DNA of 44,215 bases from an uncultured Christensenellaceae bacterium (GTDB lineage Bacteria > Bacillota > Clostridia > Christensenellales > Pumilibacteraceae), in the NCBI GenBank assembly GCA_910587805.1, contig CAJUNM010000005.1, positions 1-44,215 of the forward strand, in the 5' to 3' direction. The notes under the pieces are model-generated. The model was not told where the DNA came from, ran no database searches, and saw nothing but the letters and a program-made list of their open reading frames with translations. Positions 25,696 to 34,219 of this stretch are shown here, piece by piece (positions within the stretch are counted from its first letter, which is position 1; each line of letters starts with the position of its first letter). The translations under genes were made by a program, and so were the position numbers.

Positions 25696-25745
25696 AGTTT
25701 TTGCAACTCGACGTTCATGCTTATACATTGCCGTCGAACTCGCAA

Positions 25746-25787
25746 ATTCAAAAACCGACAAGCGATCGCGTTTGTCGGTTTTTGAAT
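25746..25787 (-). terminator. Terminator of the SRP RNA
   Basis: Sixteen-bp stem ATTCAAAAACCGACAA paired with TTGTCGGTTTTTGAAT, loop of about 10 nt; its right arm overlaps the 3' end of the predicted SRP RNA by two bases. Confidence 0.85.
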
Positions 25788-26054
25788 ACTGCGCGCCGTC
25801 TTTGATAACACGCACCGAAGCGTTCTCCCGTCGGTTAACTCCGTTAAAGCTTCCTCGTGGCACACGACACATCTTGTTTAGTGCTGCTGCGGTCAAGCCC
25901 TGACACGGTTCGCAAGCAGCCGTTGCACGAGACCTTAACATCAACGCCACCTAACGGTAACAGACCTCCCATACGCAAACCGAGGACGGTGGTCAACCCT
26001 ACTATAGCGGATTGTAGGTACAGAGTGCCGCTACCTCTCCGTTTAGCGCAGTAT
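25786..26054 (-). ncRNA. ffs: Signal recognition particle RNA, long Gram-positive type
   Basis: About 269 nt. The ends pair as ATACTGCGC/GCGCAGTAT (26046-26054 and 25786-25794). Near the 5' end the RNA has GAGGTAGCGGCAC and AATCCGCTATAG, which match the Alu-domain part of Bacillus/Clostridium scRNA. The conserved S-domain tip reads GTGTCAGG ... CAGCAGCAC around 25885-25915, with a UGAC-type apical loop where many other bacteria have GGAA. Its promoter places +1 within one or two bases of the predicted 5' end and a strong terminator follows. It scaffolds Ffh for co-translational membrane targeting. The exact ends are estimates. Confidence 0.9.
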
Positions 26055-26058
26055 GATT

Positions 26059-26087
26059 ATTATAAATCAAAACCGAAAAAATAGCAA
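26059..26087 (-). promoter_or_regulatory. Promoter of the SRP RNA
   Basis: TTGCTA (26082-26087), 17 bp, TATAAT (26059-26064) on the minus strand. Confidence 0.75.
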
Positions 26088-26248
26088 GCGTTTATTTGTC
26101 GCTTTTACTCTTTATTTTGTCTTTCCGCGCGTTTTCCGTATGCCGATGAATGTAGCTATAATGCGGCGGCGGGTGCTCAATGTTTTTATCGGTTGAAATA
26201 ATAACAAAACATGCGGCATTTTAATTTTCTCTTTACTCTACACAAAAA

Positions 26249-26278
26249 AGAGTAAACGCCGATTTTTACGTTTACTCT
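26249..26278 (-). terminator. Terminator after the Q/N-rich protein gene
   Basis: Ten-bp perfect stem AGAGTAAACG/CGTTTACTCT, 10-nt loop, followed by TTTTTT on the minus strand. The rest of 26090-26248 shows nothing I can name. Confidence 0.85.
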
Positions 26279-26311
26279 ATAAACATTAGGTTCTATTCCG
26301 AACTTTTTCAT

Positions 26312-26863
26312 TTATCGTTTTTTTACGGAATTTATCAGAACCATGCCCGCGCCGGTGTATCTGTAGTATTCGAGCCTATCGGAATATTCGTAGATATAAC
26401 CGTTCGGATCGCGTTCTATCGAAAAAACCATGGGACGTTCGCCGTATACGGGCGGCGTATTCTGCGCGTAATTATTGTTCTGCGCATACCCGCCGACTTG
26501 AGCGTAGCCGTTGTTTTGCGCAAACTGCTGCGCGCCGAAGTTGCTTTGCGGTGCGGGATTTTGCAAAAAACTCTGTTGCGCGAAGGCGTTGTTATTGCTG
26601 TTCGCGTTAGGCATATTATCGAACAGTCGATCGATCGCCGCGCCGCCGTGCGCCGCCCCGCTCTGCGGCGGAGGCGTAAACAACGGCGCGCTCTGCACGC
26701 TTTGCGCGCTTTGCGCGGTATTCTGCGTAACTGGCGATGTTACCGCGGAAAAAATATCCGAACCGCTCACCGTCGCGTCAACGCGGCGCGACGACATTTC
26801 GTCGTAGCCCGTGAGTCCGGAATAATTGTCAGGTTCTTGATTATCGAAGTCGCGTCTTCTCAT
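26312..26863 (-). CDS. Q/N-rich low-complexity protein of unknown function
   Basis: 183 aa, unrecognised. The middle (about 45-140) is rich in Gln, Asn, Ala and Tyr with repeats such as GYAQ/NNYAQN, a prion-like composition that is probably disordered. The last 45 residues (VFSIERDPNGYIYEYSDRL ...) look folded and are rich in Tyr. No signal peptide or membrane segment. It starts 28 bp after serS with SD AAGGAG and ends at a strong terminator, so it is in the serS transcript. Confidence 0.75.
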   Translation of the reverse strand: MRRRDFDNQEPDNYSGLTGYDEMSSRRVDATVSGSDIFSAVTSPVTQNTAQSAQSVQSAPLFTPPPQSGAAHGGAAIDRLFDNMPNANSNNNAFAQQSFLQNPAPQSNFGAQQFAQNNGYAQVGGYAQNNNYAQNTPPVYGERPMVFSIERDPNGYIYEYSDRLEYYRYTGAGMVLINSVKKR

Positions 26864-26891
26864 GTTTTTCTCCTTGGATTTACAAGCCGAG

Positions 26892-28166
26892 TTATCTTAA
26901 AACGTCGATGCCGACGAACTCGCGCAAAACTTCGGGCACGGTCACAGAACCGTCCTTGTTCTGATACTGTTCCACAATTGCGGGGAGAATGCGCGACGTG
27001 GCAAGTCCCGAACCGTTTAGAGTGTGCACGTATCCGATCTTGCCGTCGCCGCCGCGGTAACGCGTCATATTGCGGCGCGCCTGATAGTCGTTGGCGTTCG
27101 ATACAGAACTGACTTCTTTATATATCCCCATAGACGGTATCCATACTTCTATGTCGTACGTGCGCGCCATGCTCGCAGAGCAATCGCCCGCCGCAAGCTT
27201 GCTGAGCCTATAGTGCAACCCTAATCCTTCGACGAGCGCGCAAGCCTTGCCAACGAGTTCCTCGAACGCCGCTTTGGATTGCTCGGGCGTTGTGACCTGC
27301 ACCATTTCCACTTTGTCGAACTGATGTCCGCGGATCATGCCGCGTTCTTCGGCGCGGTAGCTTCCCGCTTCCTTGCGGTAGCACGGCGTGTATGCGAATA
27401 GCTTTTTAGGCAGGTCTTTTTCAGATAATATCTCGCCGCGATAAATATTGACGAGCGCGGTCTCGGCGGTGGGAAGCATAAAGCGTTTCGCCGCGCTGTC
27501 GTCCGCGGTCTCGACGCGGTAAACGTCGTCTTCAAACTTAGGGAACTGTCCCGCGCCCAAACCGCATTCGTAATTGAGCATATGCGGCGGAAGTATAAAC
27601 GTATATCCGTCTTTGACGTGAGTTTTTATAAAGTAATCGAGCAACGCCCATTCTATCAACGCGCCCTTGCCCGTATACAGCCAAGACCCGTTGCCGGCGA
27701 GCTTGACTCCGCGTTCGTAATCGATGAGCTTGAGCGATTCGCAAAGATCGACGTGGTTCTTTACGGGAAAATCGAATTCGGGCTTTTTACCGTATACCTT
27801 GACTACGGCGTTGTTCTCTTTTCCGCCCGCGACGACGTCCTCGTCGGGTAGATTCGGCAAGCACAACAATTCAGTTCTCAACTCGGTCTCCACCGCTTTG
27901 AGCTTTTCGTCGCACGCGGAAATCTCGTTGCCTATCTCGCGCATGCGCGCGAATATCTCGTCGACCGGCTCGCCCGCTTTCTTAAGCGCGGGAATCTGCG
28001 CGCTCGCCTTATTCTTTTCGGCTTTGAGCGATTCAGTTTTGCCTATTATCTCGCGACGCGTGCCGTCGATCGCGATTATTTTATTCAAGTCGGCATCGCA
28101 GCCGCGCTTTGCGAGCGCCGCCGCTACGTGTTCCGTATCGTTGCGTATAAGGTTAATATCTATCAT
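26892..28166 (-). CDS. serS: Seryl-tRNA synthetase
   Basis: 424 aa, class II synthetase. Residues about 30-105 form the tRNA-binding coiled coil; motif 2 is seen as SYRAEERGMIRGHQFDKVEM and motif 3 near the C-terminus as NGSGLATSR. MIDINLIR is the normal N-terminus, and an SD (CGGAGA) 9 nt before the ATG at 28166 supports this start over the longer frame. The promoter lies about 30 bp upstream, leaving no room for a T-box. Confidence 0.97.
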   Translation of the reverse strand: MIDINLIRNDTEHVAAALAKRGCDADLNKIIAIDGTRREIIGKTESLKAEKNKASAQIPALKKAGEPVDEIFARMREIGNEISACDEKLKAVETELRTELLCLPNLPDEDVVAGGKENNAVVKVYGKKPEFDFPVKNHVDLCESLKLIDYERGVKLAGNGSWLYTGKGALIEWALLDYFIKTHVKDGYTFILPPHMLNYECGLGAGQFPKFEDDVYRVETADDSAAKRFMLPTAETALVNIYRGEILSEKDLPKKLFAYTPCYRKEAGSYRAEERGMIRGHQFDKVEMVQVTTPEQSKAAFEELVGKACALVEGLGLHYRLSKLAAGDCSASMARTYDIEVWIPSMGIYKEVSSVSNANDYQARRNMTRYRGGDGKIGYVHTLNGSGLATSRILPAIVEQYQNKDGSVTVPEVLREFVGIDVLR

Positions 28167-28193
28167 TGATCTTTTCTCCGAACCGTTTTTCTT

Positions 28194-28222
28194 ATTATAA
28201 ACCAAATCGTCCGGAAAATCAA
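28194..28222 (-). promoter_or_regulatory. serS promoter
   Basis: TTGATT (28217-28222), 17 bp, TATAAT (28194-28199) on the minus strand; leader about 21 nt. Confidence 0.8.
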
Positions 28223-28272
28223 CATTATTTACGGCAATTTGAAAAATCTCGCTTTCCGATTTTCGACAATTC

Positions 28273-28297
28273 AAAACGGCAGACGATCTGCCGTTTT
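28273..28297 (-). terminator. Terminator after the DUF4886 lipoprotein gene
   Basis: Eleven-bp perfect stem AAAACGGCAGA/TCTGCCGTTTT with a 3-nt loop; short T-tract. Confidence 0.75.
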
Positions 28298-28301
28298 GGA
28301 T

Positions 28302-29390
28302 TCAGCGGTTTACCGCATTTTTTATTTCGGAAAGCTCGTCGTCGGTCAAACCCGCATACTCGCATTTCAAGCCGTCGATATCCCAACCCGTTAAATGCTT
28401 GAGCCACGTCATGCCGCCCGCATATCTTCCCTGCTTATAACTCAAATGATAGCCGTCGCGCGTAAGAGTATCGCCCATTATTCCTTCGCGCAGCGTTTGA
28501 ATAACGCAGCCCGTCGGAATGACATATTGTATCAGTTTATTGCTTTTTATTTTCTTTTCCACACATTCTTCGATTGCGGCGTACATTTCGGACTGGCTGT
28601 TATTGTATTTGGCGAAATCCGCATGATCGCTATCGGCTTGATAAGCCCACGTCATATTCCAAACTACGTTCGTTCGGGCGCTCGGTCTGTTTATATATAC
28701 GAATTGCAACAGATCGGCGAGGTCTTGATTGTAAGTATCTATCATGCCGCTGTCGCCGCTCGCCTGCTGAAGCGTTATAACGTCCCATTGTTCGTCTTTA
28801 ATGCCGAAAAGCAACGATTTGCCCTCGAAATTTTTCCATGTGCCATCCGTATTCTTTTGATACTGATACGCGTTTATGTCTTTACGCATATTGTTCGCGT
28901 GCCTTTGCAAAGTGCATCCGCCTATATACATATTTGCAAGGACGATGTTTTCCGCTCCCGCCTCATCGGCAAGAGCGTACAAATGCACCAAACAGTCCTG
29001 CGAAAAACTGTTGCCGATAGCGAGCACCTTAAAACTCGTTTTTGCGCGCACCGCGCGTACGGGATAGCTTGCGGAAAGCGCTGTGCCTTTAAGAGTGACG
29101 ATTACCTCGCCCTCGCACGGAACAAACGTGCTGAATCCTTTTGCGTCAATTGTGTACTCGTCCGCGCTCGCGACCGAAGTACTGCCGTCGTCGTAAGTTA
29201 CCAGCAAACTCAAATCATCCGGATTTACTTTCTCGCCCAATAAGTATTCCGTTTTGGAAGTTTCAACCGCTACGGAAACGGCGACGGATTCGGCGGCGGG
29301 TCGTTTATCGGCAGAATCGCACCCTATAAACGCCGCGCCGCAAATAAATACGGCAACGACCGCCGTCGCGCAAAAAAACGGTTTACGCAT
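28302..29390 (-). CDS. DUF4886 SGNH-like lipoprotein with Ig-like domain
   Basis: 362 aa. Lipoprotein signal with Cys24 (FIGC). Residues about 35-115 resemble a bacterial Ig-like (Big_3-type) domain (TSKTEYLLGEKVNPDDLSL ... YDDGST). Residues 120-350 are DUF4886, a SGNH hydrolase relative: LAIGNSFSQD supplies the nucleophile Ser, GDSGM a middle block, and DGYHLS the Asp-His pair. Probably an extracellular esterase acting on glycans or similar; substrate unknown. It overlaps the upstream small membrane protein gene by 8 bp. Confidence 0.82.
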   Translation of the reverse strand: MRKPFFCATAVVAVFICGAAFIGCDSADKRPAAESVAVSVAVETSKTEYLLGEKVNPDDLSLLVTYDDGSTSVASADEYTIDAKGFSTFVPCEGEVIVTLKGTALSASYPVRAVRAKTSFKVLAIGNSFSQDCLVHLYALADEAGAENIVLANMYIGGCTLQRHANNMRKDINAYQYQKNTDGTWKNFEGKSLLFGIKDEQWDVITLQQASGDSGMIDTYNQDLADLLQFVYINRPSARTNVVWNMTWAYQADSDHADFAKYNNSQSEMYAAIEECVEKKIKSNKLIQYVIPTGCVIQTLREGIMGDTLTRDGYHLSYKQGRYAGGMTWLKHLTGWDIDGLKCEYAGLTDDELSEIKNAVNR

Positions 29391-29709
29391 CGTTATCCGC
29401 TCCCGAAATATTCAAGTTCTTTTTCTCCTTCGTCACAGCGCGGGCAATAAACACCGCCCATACCGCCAAACCGCCTATGAGCACAAGTTCGAGTGCGGCT
29501 ATACCCCATGCCCAATTATAGTTATATTTCGTACCTGTATCAAGCGTATTTTCATCTTTTACTTCCGAATCGGGAGAATGTTCGGCGGCATACGCCCTTG
29601 CTGCCTGCTCGGAATCGACATACGTAAACAAAACGTCTTTCGCTGCGTTTTGCGCAAGCGATATAAATGCGGCGTTATTTTCATCTTCGACTATCGCTAT
29701 ACTCTTCAT
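29383..29709 (-). CDS. Small single-pass membrane protein of unknown function
   Basis: 108 aa. A soluble N-terminal part (about 1-60), then WAWGIAALELVLIGGLAVWAVFI as a membrane segment (about 66-90) and a charged tail. No signal peptide is visible, so the N-terminal part could face either side. Start at 29709 chosen by SD GGAG 5 nt upstream; a GTG two codons earlier is possible. Co-transcribed with, and overlapping, the DUF4886 lipoprotein gene. Confidence 0.65.
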   Translation of the reverse strand: MKSIAIVEDENNAAFISLAQNAAKDVLFTYVDSEQAARAYAAEHSPDSEVKDENTLDTGTKYNYNWAWGIAALELVLIGGLAVWAVFIARAVTKEKKNLNISGADNDA

Positions 29710-29766
29710 ATTCACTCCGTATTGCGCTCAAGAAATGAGCTTCGTTCCTTATCCTATCTTAAATAT

Positions 29767-29791
29767 AACATATTTCGCAGTCTTTTGTCAA
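29767..29791 (-). promoter_or_regulatory. Promoter of the small membrane protein / DUF4886 pair
   Basis: TTGACA (29786-29791) overlaps the stop codon of the SpoVB-like gene; after 18 bp comes TATATT. The leader contains a small hairpin GCTCA-TTTCT-TGAGC. Confidence 0.65.
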
Positions 29792-31422
29792 GACCTGACC
29801 GAAAAAGAATTATCGGAAGGACGGCGAGCAAGCGCGCCGCTCGCCAAAACGCCTGCGGCGTACACGAGCAAGAACGCGAGCGCGGCTGTGACGGACTGCC
29901 ACACGTACGGCACGGTCGTGAATTTTTCCAAGATCGATACAACGCCCCAAAACGCGAGCGCGGCGGCAGCAGTCGTTACTACGGGAACAACGAGCGCGTA
30001 CTTTCCGTCCGCGCCTATCGGCGAACATTTGTACGCGCATCTCAGCGTCAGCGTGGCGGCTACGGCATAGCATGCGGCAGTAGCCGCCGCCGCGCCGACT
30101 ATGCCGAAAAACCGAACGAGTATAGGCGTGAGCGCCACTTTGAAACACGAGCCTATCACGAGGTTTATTACCGGCTTATGCGCCTTGTTTCGACCTTGCA
30201 AGCTCGTTGTGCCGAGCTGCAACATACCGGCATAGAACACCGATATAGCCTGTACGCGCAAAAGCTCGGACGCTATCTCGAGCTGTTCGCCCGTAAGCCC
30301 CCTGCTGTACAGCGTCGCGCACACGCGCTCCGGAAACAGAAAGAATACCGCCGTGACCGGCAGAATGAACAGCATTATCCATTTTGCGACGTCGCGGGTA
30401 TATGCCGCGGCTTTATCGCATTCGCCGCGTTCAACCGCCGTCGTAAGCGCGGGCAAAAATGCGACCGACACCGACAGCGCCACTACGGTAGGCATATTGA
30501 TAAGCGTGCCGACAGGACCTACGAACAATCCGAAAAGCGCGGTAGCGTCGCCGCGCACCGCACCGCCGTACATCAGTATGTTAATCACGAGCGCGGAATC
30601 TATCATTTGCGTAACGGGCAGAACGAGCGAACCGAGCGTAACGGGCACGGCAAAGCCGTACAGCTCTTTTACGAGCTGCTTGTCCGTAACGATCACCGCA
30701 TCCGCCGCATGCTCGGTCGCAAGCGACGGTGTCGGCGCGACGACAGCACCGTTCTTTTCAGCCTTTTTTCTCTTGCGTTTTACGCTGTACCGTTTTATCG
30801 AAAATCGAACCGTCAAATACAACAGCGCGCAAAGCTCGCTTGCGGACACGCCTATCAACGCGCCCGCCACCGCATACTTAACGCCGTACGGCAGCAATAT
30901 TTTACTCAAATACAAGCCGAGCGCAAGCTTTACTATCTGCTCGATCAGTTGGCTGATACCGCTCGGCAGCATATTGCTCCTGCCCTGAAAATATCCGCGT
31001 ATGACGCTTATGCCAGCCGCAAACAGCAAAGACGGACACAGCGCAAGATACGCCACGCCCGCATCGGGATTGCCTTGCACGCGTGAAATAACGTTGCGCA
31101 AAAGCGCGACGGCAACCGTAGATATAACCGAAATCGTAGCCACGGGAATAAACGCGGCGCGAAACGCGCGACGCGCGGACCGATCGTCGCCGAGCGCGGT
31201 ATATTTTGCGACGACGCGCGCCGTTGCGCTCGTAATGCCGCCGCCGCAGAACGCCAACAGCACGGTATACAGCGGGAACACCATTTGATACAGTCCCATG
31301 CCCTCCGCGCCGACTATGTTTGTGAGCGGAACGCGGTACAGCGCGCCGATGAGCTTTGCTATTATGCCTATAGCGGTAAGCATTATCGCCGACCGTCCCA
31401 TTGACTTTGCCTTTTCTTTCAC
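29788..31422 (-). CDS. SpoVB-like lipid/polysaccharide flippase (MOP superfamily)
   Basis: 544 aa with about 14 membrane segments. The N-terminus (IGIIAKLIGALYRVPLTNIVGAEGMGLYQMVFPLY) is the hallmark of the SpoVB/YtgP polysaccharide-biosynthesis flippases; GYFQGRSNMLPSGISQLIEQ is another conserved block. Such proteins move lipid-linked wall precursors across the membrane; SpoVB is needed for spore cortex. A basic loop at about 210-245 is lineage-specific. The start is a GTG without SD; an ATG seven codons later (31401) is possible. A TATAAT box lies at 31448-31453 without a good -35. Confidence 0.87.
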   Translation of the reverse strand: MKEKAKSMGRSAIMLTAIGIIAKLIGALYRVPLTNIVGAEGMGLYQMVFPLYTVLLAFCGGGITSATARVVAKYTALGDDRSARRAFRAAFIPVATISVISTVAVALLRNVISRVQGNPDAGVAYLALCPSLLFAAGISVIRGYFQGRSNMLPSGISQLIEQIVKLALGLYLSKILLPYGVKYAVAGALIGVSASELCALLYLTVRFSIKRYSVKRKRKKAEKNGAVVAPTPSLATEHAADAVIVTDKQLVKELYGFAVPVTLGSLVLPVTQMIDSALVINILMYGGAVRGDATALFGLFVGPVGTLINMPTVVALSVSVAFLPALTTAVERGECDKAAAYTRDVAKWIMLFILPVTAVFFLFPERVCATLYSRGLTGEQLEIASELLRVQAISVFYAGMLQLGTTSLQGRNKAHKPVINLVIGSCFKVALTPILVRFFGIVGAAAATAACYAVAATLTLRCAYKCSPIGADGKYALVVPVVTTAAAALAFWGVVSILEKFTTVPYVWQSVTAALAFLLVYAAGVLASGALARRPSDNSFSVRS

Positions 31423-31836
31423 GGGTTTAGTATGAGAAATCGAATATATTATAATTCTTTTTCTACATGCTCGGTAAATCGATGTTATTGTTTTGTATTT
31501 TTTAGAAAGAATGTAAAAACGCTCTACGCTTTTTTATTAGTCGATTCTTCACGTCGCTTGCAAGCTCGCTCGTTCGGAATAGCTTTCGGCTGCTGCGTAA
31601 GACAAACAGCCAAAGGCTGATTTTTTGATTGCTTGTTCGTTATATTTCCCGCTCAAGCACCGCTCCTCGTTCCGCCCGTTTTTATCATTCCGAGTGCAAC
31701 GAGGAATCTCAACATTAATGCGGCGTCAGCCGCTGATACCCGCCGCCGTACCGCAGGCAATTCCGTACATTTTTGCTCTCTCCCAAACGAAAAACGACCC
31801 GAAAAACTCGAGTCGCTTTTTGCGTTTCGATATAGT
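31423..31836. other. Intergenic region, 414 bp, with repeat remnants
   Basis: No credible gene. It contains an imperfect hairpin at about 31583-31619 with ACAGCCAAAGGC shared with 12740-12751; the phrase around 31690-31716 (CATTCCGAGTGCAACGAGG then AATCTCAAC) like a repeat frequent in Firmicutes genomes; and the ferredoxin terminator. Confidence 0.55.
31792..31818 (-). terminator. Probable terminator of the small ferredoxin gene
   Basis: Stem GACCCGA/TCGAGTC (one G-T pair) extended by flanking A/T pairs, followed on the minus strand by GTTTTTCGTTT. Confidence 0.6.
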
Positions 31837-32007
31837 TTAGTCTGCTTGGATCGCGCCGGTGGGGCACTCGCCCTCGCAAGCGCCGCAATCGATGCAAGCG
31901 TCCGCATCCACAACGTATTTGCCTTCGCCTTCGGATATAGCCGAAACGGGGCAAGCAGCCGCGCAAGCGCCGCACGATACACATTCGTCGTTTATTTTGT
32001 GTGCCAT
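31837..32007 (-). CDS. Two-[4Fe-4S] ferredoxin
   Basis: 56 aa. Two CxxCxxCxxxCP clusters (CVSCGACAAACP at 9-20 and CIDCGACEGECP at 38-49), the classic clostridial ferredoxin. It carries low-potential electrons, for example between pyruvate:ferredoxin oxidoreductase and the hydrogenase encoded at 7981. SD GGAGG 7 nt before the ATG, own promoter and terminator, so it is a single-gene unit likely to be strongly expressed. Confidence 0.97.
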   Translation of the reverse strand: MAHKINDECVSCGACAAACPVSAISEGEGKYVVDADACIDCGACEGECPTGAIQAD

Positions 32008-32035
32008 GATCAACCTCCGTAATATTTATACAATG

Positions 32036-32064
32036 AGTATAACATTTATATGCGGTTTTGTCAA
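32036..32064 (-). promoter_or_regulatory. Ferredoxin promoter
   Basis: TTGACA (32059-32064), 17 bp, TATACT (32036-32041) on the minus strand; leader about 22 nt. Confidence 0.85.
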
Positions 32065-32103
32065 TGATGTTTGATAAATTATCGAGTTAGCCGCTGCGAA
32101 CAT

Positions 32104-33195
32104 TTACTGTTCTTCACGTGCGCCGCCCTCTTTATTTTTATCGTTTTGCTTATCGCGGTTTTTGTTGCGGTTCTTGTTTTTGAAGCCGCGGCTCTTGCGC
32201 TCGCCGCACTCGTCGTTTTGCGATTGCTGCGACGGCTGAGGTTGGGCGTTTTTATCGCGAGGCTTTTTGCCGCCGCGGTCTTCGCCCTTGCCGTTATTGT
32301 TTTGTCTGTCCCTGTTGTTCTGCTTACCGCGGTTGTTCGGTTCTCCGCTCTGCTTGTTCGGCTTATTCGGCTCGTCTCGGCGTTTTTCAAACGACAGTTC
32401 CTCGAGCGGAAAATCGGCAAACTCGAAATTCTCGTCGTCGCCGAACCGCACGCGCACTTTTTCGGCGAGCGTTTCCGTCGATACGACCGTACCGCGTCTG
32501 CCGTCCGGCGCGGTGACCCATACGCCGTGCTTGGGCATACGCTTTAATATATCGTCGTACGTTTTATTCTCGTAAGACAGACAGCACATCAGTCTGCCGC
32601 ACATACCGTTTATCTTGCCGGGGTTGAGCGCGAGTCCTTGATTCTTCGCCATTTTTATGGACACGTGCTCGCTGTCGGACTCGAATCTTTTGCAGCAACA
32701 CGGCATACCGCATGCGCCGAGCGAGCCGATCAGCTTACATTCGTCGCGCGTGCCTATCTGTCGCAAGTCTATGCGCATATGAAACGCAGACGCAAGGTCG
32801 CGAACAAGCTCGCGGAAATCTATGCGCTGCTCGGCGGTGAAATACAGCACGAGCTTGCCGTGGTCTGCCGTGAACTCGCAATCGACTATCTTCATATCGA
32901 GATTGTGCGCGGCGACCTTATCCTTTGCCGTTGCGATTATCTCTTGCTTTCTCGCAAGATCGGCGTTGTACGCTTCCATATCCTTTTCGGTGGCGCGCCG
33001 CTCTATGACTTTGAGCGGCGCGACTATCTTGCTTTCCTCCACGTCGAACTCGGGCAAAGCAACCGTGGCAAACTCCACCCCGCGTTGCGTTTCCACAACG
33101 ACCGTATCGCCCTTTTTGTACGTTTCGCCGTCTTTCGGCGCGAAGTAGTACACTCTCGGCGTAGTTCTGAATTTGATTCCCACTACCTTCGGCAT
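32104..33195 (-). CDS. ricT: PSP1-domain protein RicT (YaaT) with long disordered tail
   Basis: 363 aa. Residues 1-265 match YaaT/RicT: YYFAPKDGETYKKGDTVVVET at the start and the cysteine blocks GACGMPCCCKRF and INGMCGRLMCCLSYE. In Bacillus subtilis RicT with RicA and RicF binds Fe-S clusters and promotes RNase Y-dependent mRNA maturation and sporulation. The last 90 residues (about 272-363) are low-complexity Asn, Lys, Arg, Gln, longer than in B. subtilis, and probably bind RNA. Start at 33195 by SD CGGAGA and family N-terminus. It follows holB as in B. subtilis. Confidence 0.93.
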   Translation of the reverse strand: MPKVVGIKFRTTPRVYYFAPKDGETYKKGDTVVVETQRGVEFATVALPEFDVEESKIVAPLKVIERRATEKDMEAYNADLARKQEIIATAKDKVAAHNLDMKIVDCEFTADHGKLVLYFTAEQRIDFRELVRDLASAFHMRIDLRQIGTRDECKLIGSLGACGMPCCCKRFESDSEHVSIKMAKNQGLALNPGKINGMCGRLMCCLSYENKTYDDILKRMPKHGVWVTAPDGRRGTVVSTETLAEKVRVRFGDDENFEFADFPLEELSFEKRRDEPNKPNKQSGEPNNRGKQNNRDRQNNNGKGEDRGGKKPRDKNAQPQPSQQSQNDECGERKSRGFKNKNRNKNRDKQNDKNKEGGAREEQ

Positions 33196-33220
33196 TTCGT
33201 TTCTCCGATAAAATGTTTTG

Positions 33221-34219
33221 TCAGCTATTATTGTTTCTGCCCGCCGCCTGCGCTTTCTCCTGCATGATCTTAAGCACAAGCTCGTCCATTACCGCCTGCG
33301 GCATACAATTTGCTTTGTTGTGTCTTGCCGCCTCGCGCACGTATTCTGCGCAGACTGCCGCGGCATATGCGTCGAACCCGATCGATACCGATTGCACGTC
33401 CGCGCGGTCGAACACCGTGTCCACTCCCGCGCAGAGCCGCGCCACGTCGCCGAGCAGGTATTCCGCAATATCCAAGACAGCGTCCGTTTTTTCGCGCGTG
33501 AATTTGTCATAGACAGATGCGCACTTTGCGAAATTTTTGCTGCCGCTCGCAAGCGATAAAATCTTGAGCGCAGCCGCATACGTCGAACCGAACTCGCCGT
33601 CGCCTATTATGCGTTCGGCAAAGCCGATGTTGCCTCGGCTCGCACGCGACGCGAGATGCACGTTCTTGCTCGGGTAATATTTCGACAACAAGCTTTCGAC
33701 CGTATCCGTAGAGAACGACGGCAGCCGCAAAGTGCGGCAACGCGATTCGACGGTAGGCAACAACGCGCCGCTCGCGCATAGTATAAAGCATACGCGCGGA
33801 GGCGGTTCTTCGAGCGATTTGAGCAGTTTGTTTTGGCATATTTCGCTCATGCTCTCCGCTTCCTCGATTATATACACGCGCTTATTCAGCTCGAACGGCG
33901 TAAGATACAACGAGTCGGTTATTTCTCGAACGTCGTCAACCGTCACGGTAGGACGCTTGGGCGCGGAGCTTTGCTTTTTGTTTTTCGACGCGCTCTCGTC
34001 GCGCGGTTTCGGATACACAGCTATATCGGCGTGATCGTCGAACGCGCGGCTCTTGTCAATACCGCACAGCCTTGCCGCGACGAGCCGCGCGACTACGCAT
34101 AACGCGTCGCCGTCCTCGCCCGAAATTATGAACGCGCTCGCATCGGAATTTTCGGTCGCTTGCTTGACGCAATCGGTTTCCGCAAAAACGTCCGCGTATT
34201 TAGTGAGCGCGTCGTTCAT
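33221..34219 (-). CDS. holB: DNA polymerase III delta-prime subunit
   Basis: 332 aa. It belongs to the clamp loader that places the sliding clamp on DNA. Seen: the conserved YIIEEAESMSEICQNKLLKSLEEPPPRVCFILCAS block and an SRC motif (ESRCRTL, the arginine-finger region). The Walker A loop and zinc-binding cysteines are not evident, in line with a delta-prime rather than gamma/tau subunit. A Lys/Ser-rich insert (about 70-88) is unusual. Its ATG overlaps the tmk stop by 4 bp. Confidence 0.9.
   Translation of the reverse strand: MNDALTKYADVFAETDCVKQATENSDASAFIISGEDGDALCVVARLVAARLCGIDKSRAFDDHADIAVYPKPRDESASKNKKQSSAPKRPTVTVDDVREITDSLYLTPFELNKRVYIIEEAESMSEICQNKLLKSLEEPPPRVCFILCASGALLPTVESRCRTLRLPSFSTDTVESLLSKYYPSKNVHLASRASRGNIGFAERIIGDGEFGSTYAAALKILSLASGSKNFAKCASVYDKFTREKTDAVLDIAEYLLGDVARLCAGVDTVFDRADVQSVSIGFDAYAAAVCAEYVREAARHNKANCMPQAVMDELVLKIMQEKAQAAGRNNNS

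Noticed and set aside
29254..31086. 610-codon plus-strand frame opposite the SpoVB-like gene
   Set aside because: Arg/Tyr/His-rich antisense translation without any recognisable motif.
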